From assembly GCA_900769055.1 (NCBI GenBank), contig CAAGFF010000221.1, forward strand, positions 1-22,594: a stretch of DNA of 22,594 bases, written 5' to 3'. A program made the translations under genes and the position numbers. The DNA is from an uncultured Prevotella sp. (GTDB lineage: Bacteria; Bacteroidota; Bacteroidia; Bacteroidales; Bacteroidaceae). The notes beneath the pieces are model-generated. The model did no database searches. It had not been told where the DNA came from and saw only the letters and a list, made by a program, of their open reading frames with translations. Shown piece after piece: positions 7,537-14,761 of the stretch (position 1 is the stretch's first letter; each line of letters opens with the position of its first letter).

Positions 7537-10500
7537 ATGAAACAGTACAGATTAGTGGACAATGTACTGGGATGGGTGGCATTTTTGATAGCCGCATTCG
7601 TATATTGCTCCACCATTGAACCGACAGCCAGCTTCTGGGATTGTCCGGAGTTTATCACAACAGGCTACAAACTGGAAATTGGACACCCACCTGGTGCACC
7701 GTTTTTTATGCTTACGGCAAACCTTTTCTCTCAGTTTGCCAGCGACCCGTCTGAGGTTGCGCGCATGGTCAACACCATGAGTGCGTTGTTAAGTGCGACA
7801 ACCATTCTTTTCCTATTCTGGACTATAACCCACCTTACGAGGAAACTCATACTCAAGGACTGGGCCGATCTTACGTTGTCCAAGCTCATTGCCATTGAGG
7901 TAAGCGGTATGGTGGGTGCGCTAATCTATACTTTCAGCGATACTTTCTGGTTCTCTGCTGTTGAGGGAGAGGTTTACGCTTATTCATCGGCCTTTACAGC
8001 CATCGTATTCTGGCTTATCCTGAAGTGGGAAGACCACGCTGACGAGCCTCATGCAGACCGCTGGCTTGTGCTTATCATGTACATGACGGGACTAAGCATC
8101 GGCGTTCACCTGCTCAACCTGCTCTGCATCCCGGCAATTGTGCTTGTTTACTGCTACAAGAAATTCCCGAACATCGAGACAAAAGGCTCGTTAGTGGCCC
8201 TTGTAATCTCGTTCATTGTCGTTGCAGCTGTTCTCTATGGAGTAGTGCCAGGTATCATAACCGTTGGCGGATGGTTCGAGCTGTTCTTCGTAAACGTACT
8301 CGGAATGCCATTCAACACTGGCGAGATAATTTACATCTTCCTGCTTGTTGCATCAGTAATCTGGGCTATCTACGAGAGCTATACCGCCAAGAACATCAAA
8401 CGTGAGAACATATCCTTCCTATTGGCATTTGCCATGCTGGGCGTTCCATTCTATGGCTATGGATGGTCGGCTGTTGTCATTGGCGTTATCGTGCTTGCCA
8501 TATTGTGGTTTGTTCTCAACCACAAGAAGATTGTCGAGAAGAAACCTATCTATACTATCAGCTCGCGCCTGAAGAATACAGTTCTGCTGTGCATGCTGAT
8601 GCTTATGATTGGCTATTCAAGCTACGCTGTAATAGTAATTCGCTCTGACGCCAACCCTCCTATGGACCAGAACTCTCCAGAGGACATCTTTACGCTGGGC
8701 AGCTACCTGAGCCGCGACCAGTATGGCGACCGTCCATTGCTCTATGGACAGGCATACACATCACAGGTTGCACTCGATGTTGAGGGCAACATGTGCAAGC
8801 CAAGGGTAAAGGAAGGAGCACCGATATATTCACGTGTGGAGAAGAAGTCGGCTGACGAGAAAGACCGCTACTTCGTGGTAAGCCACAAGAACAAATATGT
8901 ATACGCACAGAACATGCTCTTCCCGAGAATGCACGACCAAGCCCACACTGCGTCATACGAGCAGTGGATGGGAGGAGTCGACGGCACGGATGTTCCATAC
9001 GACCGTTGTGGCGAACCAATGACGGTTAAGATGCCTACGCAGTTCGAGAATATCAGGTTCTTCCTCTCATACCAGTGCAACTTCATGTACTGGAGATATT
9101 TCATGTGGAACTTCGCTGGAAGGCAGAACGACATTCAGGGACACGGAGAACTGGAACATGGCAACTGGATTACTGGCATCCCATTCATCGACAACGCAAG
9201 ACTCGGAGACCAGAGCAAGTTGCCTGATGACCTGAAGAACAATAAGGGACACAACGTCTTCTACTGCCTGCCTCTCATACTTGGTCTGATAGGACTCTTC
9301 TGGCAGTCATTCCGAGGCCGCAGGGGTATACGCCAGTTCTGGGTTGTATTCTTCCTGTTCTTCATGACCGGTCTTGCAATCGTCGTTTACCTCAACCAGA
9401 CTCCCGTACAGCCACGTGAGCGTGACTATGCCTACGCAGGCTCATTCTACGCTTATGCTATATGGTGCGGTATAGGTGTTGCCGCCATTATCGACCTGCT
9501 GAAGAAATATCTGAAACTCGACAACATCGCCGTTACAGCTGCCATATCACTGGCGTGTCTGCTCGTGCCTGTACAGATGGCAAGCCAGACATGGGACGAC
9601 CACGACCGCTCTGGCAGATATACCTGCCGTGACTTTGGTCAGAACTATTTGATGACACTTCAGGACAAGGGCAATCCTATTATCTTCACCAACGGCGACA
9701 ACGATACCTTCCCGCTTTGGTACAACCAGGACACAGAGGGTGTACGCACAGACGCACGTGTCTGCAACCTCAGCTACTTGCAGACCGACTGGTACATAGA
9801 CCAGATGAAACGTCCGGCATACGACTCCCCTGCTGTTCCAATCACTTGGCCACGTCTTGACTATTGCTCAGGAACCAACGAGTATGTACAGGTAGAGCCA
9901 GGACTGAAGAACCAGATCTTGGAATTCTACAAGACCAGCCCAGAGGCGGCTAAACAGCAGTTCGGCGAGGAGCCTTTCGAACTGTCGAACATCATGAAGT
10001 ACTGGGTGCGTTCCAACGATGCAGACATGCATGTCATTCCTACCGACACCCTCTACGTAACCATCGACAAGGAGGCTGTGCGCAAGAGCGGAATGATGAT
10101 GGCATGTGACTCCATTCCTGACAAGATGGTCATCTCGCTTGCAAAGAAGAACGCTCTCTACAAAGGCGACCTGATGATGCTTGAGATGATTGCCAACTGC
10201 AACTGGACAAGACCTATATATGTGGCCTTGACCGTGGGAGCTGAGAACTACATGAACCTTGGCGACAACTTCATACAGGAAGGTCTTGCAAACCGTATCT
10301 CGCCATTCACCACAAATGCACCAGGAGCAAAGAACTTCGACTCAGAGAAGACATACGAAAACCTGATGAACAGGTACAAGTACGGCGGTCTGAGCACCGA
10401 GGGACTGTACATCGACGAGACCGTTATGCGCATGTGCTATACCCACAGAAGGCTTTTCGGTCAGCTCGCACTTAACCTTATTGCCGAGCACAAGAACGAC

Positions 10501-10869
10501 AAGGCACTGAAAGTGCTTCAGAAAGCTGAAAAGGAAATCCCAGACTATAATGTACCGTACAACTACATCAGCGGCGGTCTGGACTTTGCAAAGGCTTATG
10601 CCCTACTTGGACAGCAGAAGAGAGCCAACGAGATACTCAATATGGTATGGACCAATTCCATGCAGTATGCTCAATGGTACCTCGGACTCGGTCAGGGACG
10701 CTTCACTCAGAGTCAGCGCGACTGCATGATGCACTTGTCGATAATGAACCAGGCTTGCGAGCTGTTTGGTCTGATTGACAAGAAACAGGCAGAGGCAAAA
10801 GCCAAGACGCTCGACACTCTCTATAGAATGTACGTAGGTAAAGGCGGAAACAATTTCTACGAGCAATAA
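7537..10869 (+). CDS. DUF2723 GT-C-type membrane glycosyltransferase (putative)
   Basis: A large (1110-residue) membrane protein of the DUF2723 family. The family belongs to the GT-C glycosyltransferase fold, and its eukaryotic relative TMEM260 is a protein O-mannosyltransferase. The first extracytoplasmic loop carries WDCPEF (Asp35, Glu38) followed by HPPGAP (50-55), the acidic motif expected at a GT-C active site. About a dozen or more hydrophobic helices follow to roughly residue 690. A soluble C-terminal part then begins with the conserved NGDNDTFPLWY (719 onward) and ends in helical, TPR-like sequence. It probably uses a lipid-linked sugar and modifies an exported protein or glycan, but neither donor nor acceptor is known. 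It has its own promoter and overlaps the deacetylase gene by one base (TAATG), so the two products are probably made together. Confidence 0.88.
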   Translation: MKQYRLVDNVLGWVAFLIAAFVYCSTIEPTASFWDCPEFITTGYKLEIGHPPGAPFFMLTANLFSQFASDPSEVARMVNTMSALLSATTILFLFWTITHLTRKLILKDWADLTLSKLIAIEVSGMVGALIYTFSDTFWFSAVEGEVYAYSSAFTAIVFWLILKWEDHADEPHADRWLVLIMYMTGLSIGVHLLNLLCIPAIVLVYCYKKFPNIETKGSLVALVISFIVVAAVLYGVVPGIITVGGWFELFFVNVLGMPFNTGEIIYIFLLVASVIWAIYESYTAKNIKRENISFLLAFAMLGVPFYGYGWSAVVIGVIVLAILWFVLNHKKIVEKKPIYTISSRLKNTVLLCMLMLMIGYSSYAVIVIRSDANPPMDQNSPEDIFTLGSYLSRDQYGDRPLLYGQAYTSQVALDVEGNMCKPRVKEGAPIYSRVEKKSADEKDRYFVVSHKNKYVYAQNMLFPRMHDQAHTASYEQWMGGVDGTDVPYDRCGEPMTVKMPTQFENIRFFLSYQCNFMYWRYFMWNFAGRQNDIQGHGELEHGNWITGIPFIDNARLGDQSKLPDDLKNNKGHNVFYCLPLILGLIGLFWQSFRGRRGIRQFWVVFFLFFMTGLAIVVYLNQTPVQPRERDYAYAGSFYAYAIWCGIGVAAIIDLLKKYLKLDNIAVTAAISLACLLVPVQMASQTWDDHDRSGRYTCRDFGQNYLMTLQDKGNPIIFTNGDNDTFPLWYNQDTEGVRTDARVCNLSYLQTDWYIDQMKRPAYDSPAVPITWPRLDYCSGTNEYVQVEPGLKNQILEFYKTSPEAAKQQFGEEPFELSNIMKYWVRSNDADMHVIPTDTLYVTIDKEAVRKSGMMMACDSIPDKMVISLAKKNALYKGDLMMLEMIANCNWTRPIYVALTVGAENYMNLGDNFIQEGLANRISPFTTNAPGAKNFDSEKTYENLMNRYKYGGLSTEGLYIDETVMRMCYTHRRLFGQLALNLIAEHKNDKALKVLQKAEKEIPDYNVPYNYISGGLDFAKAYALLGQQKRANEILNMVWTNSMQYAQWYLGLGQGRFTQSQRDCMMHLSIMNQACELFGLIDKKQAEAKAKTLDTLYRMYVGKGGNNFYEQ

Positions 10870-11480
10870 TGTTCATAGAACAACCTGCTAAATGGTTGCG
10901 TTGGCTATACCCCAGGGCGACTTGGAGAATGGACAAGAACAAGCGTTCGGTTTATCTGACGTTTGATGATGGCCCTATCCCCGAGTCGACCCCATTCATC
11001 CTTGATACGCTGAAGGAATATGGAGTAAAAGCCACCTTCTTCATGGTTGGCGAGAACGTTCTCAGATACCACGATCTATACAACAGAATCGTAGCCGATG
11101 GTCACATCGTGGGAAACCACACTTTCAATCACCTTGGGGCATTCAAGCACTGGACAATAACCTACATTCTGAACGTACAACAGGCCAATGATATCATCCA
11201 CGCACGACTGTTCCGTCCGCCGCACGGTTGGATGAGACACAGCGTCTACTGGTGGCTGGCCAAGAGCTACAGGATAGTGATGTGGGATGTCGTAACCCGC
11301 GACTACTCAAAATGGCTTACTGCCGATGATGTGGTGAATAACGTCAAGAGATACACTCGAAACGGCTCCATCATCACATTCCACGACTCGCTGAAGAGCA
11401 TTGACAAGTTGCATAAAGCTTTGCCCGAAGCTCTGACATGGCTTAAAGAACAAGGATATGAATTTGAGACTTTTGAATAG
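10869..11480 (+). CDS. NodB-type polysaccharide deacetylase family protein
   Basis: Carbohydrate esterase 4 (NodB-fold) protein of 203 residues. All five family motifs are present: TFDDGP (31-36, catalytic base Asp33 and metal ligand Asp34), NHTFNH (83-88, metal ligands His84 and His88), RPPHG (116-120), a DVVTRDYS segment, and ITFHDS with His172. An active metal-dependent N- or O-deacetylase is therefore likely. There is no signal peptide or membrane helix, so the protein appears cytosolic, which is unusual for an enzyme acting on cell-wall polymers; its substrate might be a lipid-linked or nucleotide-linked precursor. The start overlaps the DUF2723 stop by one base, which links it functionally to that glycosyltransferase. 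The 3' end overlaps queG by 23 bases. Confidence 0.92.
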   Translation: MFIEQPAKWLRWLYPRATWRMDKNKRSVYLTFDDGPIPESTPFILDTLKEYGVKATFFMVGENVLRYHDLYNRIVADGHIVGNHTFNHLGAFKHWTITYILNVQQANDIIHARLFRPPHGWMRHSVYWWLAKSYRIVMWDVVTRDYSKWLTADDVVNNVKRYTRNGSIITFHDSLKSIDKLHKALPEALTWLKEQGYEFETFE

Positions 11481-12426
11481 TTCTACCATAAAAGCCGAGG
11501 CTTCACGTCTCGGTTTTTTTGCTTGTGGCATGGCCAAAGCGGAACCTGTCTGCGATGAGGAGGCAAGGAAACTGAGACACTGGCTCGACAACCATGGACA
11601 CGCCAACATGGAATATATGGCTAAGAACATTGAGATAAGGCTCAATCCTCAGCTTTTGCTTGATAATGCCAAGACCATTATCTCAGTGGCACTCAACTAT
11701 GCTCCGGCAAGACACATTCCTTCGGGTGAGCCACAATTGGCAGCCTACGCCTTAGGAAAAGACTATCATGACATAATGCGCTCAAAACTCCATCAGCTGG
11801 CAAGTGCTATAGGACTCACACCATACAGTGATGATGCGACCAACGGCAATAATCGATACAGAGCCTGCGTTGACACAGCTCCAATACTCGAACGCTACTG
11901 GGCAGAGAAAGCCGGATTGGGATGGAGAGGACGAAATTGCCAACTGATTATTCCGCAAGCAGGCAGCATGTTTTTTCTCGGAGAGATTATCACGGATGCC
12001 GATGTAGACACGTACGATACACCTGCTCCTTCCAGATGCGCCGGATGCCATGCCTGCATAGACGCCTGCCCTACTGGTGCCCTTGCTTCTGACTGTTTCT
12101 TCGATTCTTCCCTATGCCTATCCTACCAGACCATAGAGAACCGGGAGGATAACCTACCAGCCAATATTGGCGAGGCCATGGGAGAAACTCTCTATGGTTG
12201 CGACCGTTGCCAGCAAGCCTGTCCCTGGAACCGCTTTGCAAAACCAAACACCACTCCAGAGCTACAACCCTCAGATAGGCTGATTGGCATGACATGGGAC
12301 AAATGGCAAAACCTGACAGAGGAAGAATATCGACAGCTGTTCAAGGGCAGCGCCGTAAAAAGGGCTAAATACAAAGGCTTGATGAGAAACATCAGGGCAC
12401 TAACGAAACCAAAACAACAAAAGTAG
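11458..12426 (+). CDS. queG: Epoxyqueuosine reductase
   Basis: Cobalamin- and iron-sulfur-dependent enzyme that reduces epoxyqueuosine to queuosine at position 34 of GUN-anticodon tRNAs. The 322-residue protein has the catalytic Asp139 in RACVDTAP, the first ferredoxin motif CAGCHACIDACP (Cys194, 197, 200, 204) and the second set in GCDRCQQACP (Cys248, 251, 255). It is shorter than E. coli QueG (about 379 residues), lacking the extended C-terminal HEAT-like region, which is normal for many homologues. I keep the ATG at 11458 because the sequence right after it (IKAEASRLGFFACG) is conserved QueG N-terminus; in-frame TTG codons at 11464 and 11473 are alternatives. The gene overlaps the deacetylase by 23 bases. 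A terminator-like hairpin is embedded in codons 12-21. Confidence 0.95.
   Translation: MNLRLLNSSTIKAEASRLGFFACGMAKAEPVCDEEARKLRHWLDNHGHANMEYMAKNIEIRLNPQLLLDNAKTIISVALNYAPARHIPSGEPQLAAYALGKDYHDIMRSKLHQLASAIGLTPYSDDATNGNNRYRACVDTAPILERYWAEKAGLGWRGRNCQLIIPQAGSMFFLGEIITDADVDTYDTPAPSRCAGCHACIDACPTGALASDCFFDSSLCLSYQTIENREDNLPANIGEAMGETLYGCDRCQQACPWNRFAKPNTTPELQPSDRLIGMTWDKWQNLTEEEYRQLFKGSAVKRAKYKGLMRNIRALTKPKQQK
11491..11520 (+). terminator. Intrinsic-terminator-like hairpin inside the start of queG
   Basis: The left arm AAAGCCGAGGC (11491-11501), loop TTCAC and right arm GTCTCGGTTTT (11507-11517) form an 11-bp stem with two G-U pairs, then merge into a run of seven T (11514-11520). It begins 10 bases after the deacetylase stop codon. 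By structure it is a good rho-independent terminator, although it lies in codons of queG. Confidence 0.65.
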
Positions 12427-12443
12427 ACAATAAAAACATCACT

Positions 12444-12698
12444 ATGAGAAAAGAAATATCATCCTTTTTCCATCATTTCGCCATGCACATAATGTTGTTG
12501 GAACATGCCGATCCCAACAATCCCAAAAGTGTAAAGATGTCTATGCTCAATCATTACGAGGAGATATATCCAGCCTTCGCTCAAACCAAGGTTTTCAAGG
12601 AAAACAACGGACGCGAGGGTCATGACAAGATGGTTGAGCTATACAAGGAATTTTTCTCCATGTTGCTTATGGGAAAAATACCTCAGCCAGAGGAATGA
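12444..12698 (+). CDS. Small hypothetical protein (84 aa)
   Basis: I do not recognise this protein. It is 84 residues long, with no signal peptide, membrane helix or cysteine. It looks helical, with a His-rich N-terminal stretch (FFHHFAMHIMLLEH) followed by charged amphipathic sequence around HYEEIYPAF and MVELYKEFFSMLLMG. Reasons to think it is real are the ATG 17 bases after the queG stop on the same strand, codon use like its neighbours, and a plausible soluble composition. It is probably the last gene of the DUF2723-deacetylase-queG unit. The His, Glu and Asp residues could bind metal, but nothing shows that directly. Confidence 0.6.
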   Translation: MRKEISSFFHHFAMHIMLLEHADPNNPKSVKMSMLNHYEEIYPAFAQTKVFKENNGREGHDKMVELYKEFFSMLLMGKIPQPEE

Positions 12699-12825
12699 TA
12701 GCTTGCCATAGAGCAAACGGGCGACTCAAAGTCGCCAAAAGATGCAGGGAACGCATTTAGAATAACTATTAGGGTGGCTTAGGGACTTGCACCCGTTAGA
12801 CAATGCTCAAGCCGAGCGTACATTG
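12699..12825. other. Non-coding tract with several stem-loops, function unknown
   Basis: No convincing gene lies here. Besides the hairpin at 12719-12737, the tract contains GGGTG (12772-12776) pairing with CACCC (12790-12794), and GCTC (12805-12808) pairing with GAGC (12814-12817). Read on the - strand it contains GGGTGCAAGTCCC, which looks like a tRNA T-arm with one loop change. A decayed RNA gene or mobile-element remnant is possible, but I cannot name it. Confidence 0.3.
12719..12737. other. Perfect small hairpin after the 84-aa gene
   Basis: GGCGACT, loop CAA, AGTCGCC form a perfect 7-bp stem 22 bases after the stop codon. On the + strand it is followed by AAAAG, not by a T-run; on the - strand the stem is followed by CGTTTG. 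It may mark the 3' end of the operon through another mechanism. Confidence 0.45.
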
Positions 12826-12864
12826 AAAAAGCTGCAAAACCATTATCTATGGTTTTTGCAGCTT
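12826..12864 (-). terminator. Intrinsic terminator of tRNA-fMet
   Basis: Read on the - strand, AAGCTGCAAAAACCAT pairs with ATGGTTTTGCAGCTT, giving 15 bp with one bulged A and a five-base loop, followed by TTTTT. It begins 6 bases after the 3' end of the tRNA. On the + strand the stem is followed only by CTTAG, so it works mainly in the tRNA direction. Confidence 0.8.
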
Positions 12865-12869
12865 CTTAG

Positions 12870-12942
12870 TTGCGGAGGCAAGACTCGAACATGCGACCTC
12901 CAGGTTATGAGCCTGGCGAGCTACCAACTGCTCCACTCCGCG
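12870..12942 (-). tRNA. Initiator tRNA-fMet (anticodon CAU)
   Basis: The reverse complement folds into a complete 73-base cloverleaf: acceptor CGCGGAG/CTCCGCA, D-stem GAGC/GCTC, anticodon stem CCAGG with loop CTCATAA and CCTGG, a five-base variable loop, and T-arm GCATG-TTCGAGT-CTTGC. The 1:72 pair is a C-A mismatch and 11:24 is A-U, both hallmarks of bacterial initiator tRNA rather than elongator Met. Two oddities: the three G-C pairs usual at the bottom of the initiator anticodon stem are here A-U, G-C, G-C, and the T-stem has a U-U mismatch at 52:62. The CCA end is not encoded; A73 is followed by CTAAG. It has its own promoter and terminator. Confidence 0.92.
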
Positions 12943-12974
12943 ATGTTAAATGCATCATTTCTGAATTGCGAGTG

Positions 12975-13006
12975 CAAAGGTACATCATATTTTTGACATG
13001 AGCAAA
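12975..13006 (-). promoter_or_regulatory. Promoter of tRNA-fMet
   Basis: On the - strand a TTTG -33 box (13003-13006) and a TACCTTTG -7 box (12975-12982) are separated by exactly 20 bp, an excellent match to the Bacteroidetes promoter. The -7 box ends 32 bases before the 5' end of the tRNA. Confidence 0.82.
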
Positions 13007-13063
13007 TATATCTGTATTTTTTTTGTAAAAATGGTATAATTAGTCTGATTTTACGTGATTTTA

Positions 13064-13095
13064 TTTGCACATATCAAAGAAATAGCCTACTTTTG
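13064..13095 (+). promoter_or_regulatory. Promoter of the TetR-family gene
   Basis: TTTG (13064-13067), 20 bp, then TACTTTTG (13088-13095) is a strong Bacteroidetes promoter. It ends 46 bases before the TetR start codon. Both boxes overlap TTTGCACAT elements that may form an operator. Confidence 0.8.
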
Positions 13096-13117
13096 CACAT
13101 ATTTGTATGATGTGCAA
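13093..13117. promoter_or_regulatory. Candidate TetR operator palindrome
   Basis: TTGCACAT and ATGTGCAA are perfect 8-bp inverted arms with a 9-base spacer, starting inside the -7 box. A further TTTGCACATAT copy at 13064-13074 repeats the one at 13092-13102, 28 bp apart, and covers the -33 box. The placement suits autorepression by the adjacent regulator. Part of the half-site (TTTGC) is also promoter consensus. Confidence 0.55.
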
Positions 13118-13130
13118 TTAAAAAGAAGAT

Positions 13131-13136
13131 AGGAGG
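13131..13136 (+). promoter_or_regulatory. Strong Shine-Dalgarno of the TetR-family gene
   Basis: AGGAGG lies 5 bases before the ATG at 13142. This is unusual here, since other genes in the window lack clear ribosome binding sites, and it fixes the start codon. Confidence 0.75.
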
Positions 13137-13141
13137 CCTAC

Positions 13142-13738
13142 ATGTCAATCTCAAAAACTCGCCAGACGCTTGTGGACGTAGCCCGTCAGCTGTTTGCCAA
13201 AAATGGTGTGGCAAACACGACCATGAACGATATAGCCCAAGCCTCCGGCAAAGGACGCAGGACACTATATACATATTTCAACCGAAAGGAAGATGTCTAC
13301 AACGCCGTCATCGAGTCAGAGCTTGAGCGTCTGAGCGACAAGCTTGATGAGGTTGCGGCTAAGAGAATTCGTCCTCAGGACAAGATTATCGAACTGATAT
13401 ACACTCATCTGAGCATGATACGCGAGACTGTTGTACGCAATGGCAATCTGCGTGCCGAGTTCTTCCGCAACATCTGGACAGTAGAGAAAGTCCGCAAGAA
13501 CTTTGACGAGGACGAGATAGAGCTTTTCCGCAAGGTGTATGCCGAGGGAGTTGCCGAGGGAGAGTTCGATTTGGATAATGTAGACCTTGTTGCCGACATC
13601 ACCCACTATTGCATTAAAGGCCTTGAGGTCCCATTCATCTACGGCCGTCTCGGTCACGGACTCACTGAGGAGTCGAGCAAGCCGCTTGTTGCCAAGGTGG
13701 TATATGGTGCGTTGGGCAAGCGGGGAATGATAAAATAG
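13142..13738 (+). CDS. TetR/AcrR-family transcriptional regulator
   Basis: DNA-binding repressor-type protein of 198 residues. The N-terminal helix-turn-helix domain spans about residues 5-52, with the family pattern VARQLFAKNGVANTTMNDIAQ followed by the recognition helix and GRRTLYTYFNRKEDV. The C-terminal two-thirds is an all-helical ligand/dimer domain whose ligand cannot be read from sequence. The start is fixed by an ideal Shine-Dalgarno. The gene has its own promoter overlapped by a candidate operator, which suggests it represses itself. fabG follows 108 bases later with no obvious promoter of its own, so the regulator may control a fatty-acid function; this is inference from position. 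Confidence 0.92.
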   Translation: MSISKTRQTLVDVARQLFAKNGVANTTMNDIAQASGKGRRTLYTYFNRKEDVYNAVIESELERLSDKLDEVAAKRIRPQDKIIELIYTHLSMIRETVVRNGNLRAEFFRNIWTVEKVRKNFDEDEIELFRKVYAEGVAEGEFDLDNVDLVADITHYCIKGLEVPFIYGRLGHGLTEESSKPLVAKVVYGALGKRGMIK

Positions 13739-13846
13739 TATGATAGATATTCGTCAACAGCTTGACCGTTACAACTTATAGTAGAAACAACACACATATT
13801 TATATATATATATAACAACTCACTAACATTTAAATAACAATTTCAA

Positions 13847-14605
13847 ATGGGATTATTAACAGGTAAGACAGCACTTATAACTGGTGCTGCAAGAGGAATT
13901 GGCAAGGCCATCGCATTGAAGTATGCCTCAGAAGGCGCAAACATCGCCTTCACCGACCTTGTTCTCAATGATGACATGAAGGCAGGTCTTGAGGCTACAC
14001 GCCAGGAGATTGAGGCTTTGGGCGTAAAGTGTCTGGCTTATGCTGGCAACGCAGCAGACTTTGCCGAGACAGAAGCTGTTGTAAAGCAGATACATGCAGA
14101 CTTCGGTTCTATCGACATTCTTGTAAACAATGCAGGTATCACCAAGGATGGTCTTATGCTCCGTATGACCGAGGCTCAGTGGGATGCCGTTCTGAACGTA
14201 AATCTCAAGAGCGCATTCAACTTCATCCATGCATGTGCTCCGATAATGCTCCGTCAGCGTGGTGGTTCTATCATCAACATGTCGAGCGTAGTAGGTGTTC
14301 ACGGCAATGCCGGACAATGCAACTACTCAGCTTCCAAGGCTGGTATGATTGGTCTTGCTAAGTCAATCGCACAGGAGCTTGGTCCAAAGGGCGTTCGCGC
14401 CAATGCCGTTGCTCCAGGTTTCATCGAGACTGCAATGACAGCCCAGCTGCCTGAGGACATCCGTAAGGACTGGATGAAGAAGATTCCTCTCCGTCGCGGT
14501 GGCCAGGTTGAGGACATCGCCAACGTATGTCTCTTCCTTGCTTCAGATATGTCCAGCTACGTTACCGGTCAGGTTATCCAGATCGATGGCGGAATGAACA
14601 TGTAA
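13847..14605 (+). CDS. fabG: 3-oxoacyl-ACP reductase, SDR family
   Basis: NADPH-dependent short-chain dehydrogenase that reduces 3-oxoacyl-ACP in each cycle of type II fatty-acid synthesis in the cytosol. The 252-residue protein has the cofactor motif TGAARGIG (12-19), the NNAG segment, catalytic Ser147 (NMSSVVG) and the YSASK motif with Tyr160 and Lys164. PGFIET and the C-terminal TGQVIQIDGGMNM are typical of FabG itself rather than of a distant SDR. The ATG at 13847 gives the usual N-terminus. The 108-base gap after the TetR gene holds an AT repeat but no TAnnTTTG box, so co-transcription with the regulator is likely. A large inverted repeat follows immediately. Confidence 0.92.
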   Translation: MGLLTGKTALITGAARGIGKAIALKYASEGANIAFTDLVLNDDMKAGLEATRQEIEALGVKCLAYAGNAADFAETEAVVKQIHADFGSIDILVNNAGITKDGLMLRMTEAQWDAVLNVNLKSAFNFIHACAPIMLRQRGGSIINMSSVVGVHGNAGQCNYSASKAGMIGLAKSIAQELGPKGVRANAVAPGFIETAMTAQLPEDIRKDWMKKIPLRRGGQVEDIANVCLFLASDMSSYVTGQVIQIDGGMNM

Positions 14606-14621
14606 TTTTAAAGTTGACGAA

Positions 14622-14737
14622 GCCTCACCCCCTCCCCCTCTCCAAGAGAGAGGGGAGCAAGATAGCTTTAAGGGATATTACGCAGCCTTGAGACTAATTA
14701 GCTCCCCTCTCTTATGGAGAGTGGATGGGGGTGAGGC
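14622..14737. repeat. REPIN-like large inverted repeat
   Basis: The left arm 14622-14658 and the right arm 14701-14737 are 37 bases each and match as inverted repeats at 32 of 37 positions, with identical 11-base outer ends (GCCTCACCCCC). Each arm also contains its own small palindrome (CCCCTCTC, CAAGA, GAGAGGGG on the left; a less perfect one on the right). The middle can pair further imperfectly. The layout of two REP-like hairpins in opposite orientation fits a REPIN or MITE-like element placed between fabG and the pseudouridine synthase gene. No coding capacity. Confidence 0.75.
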
Positions 14738-14761
14738 GTTGCCAACTAAAAAAGAGGAATT

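Noticed and set aside
12787..12996. A 69-codon + strand reading frame
   Set aside because: It runs antisense through the tRNA-fMet terminator, tRNA and promoter; its CGGKTRTCD-like sequence is the well-known artefact of translating a tRNA backwards.
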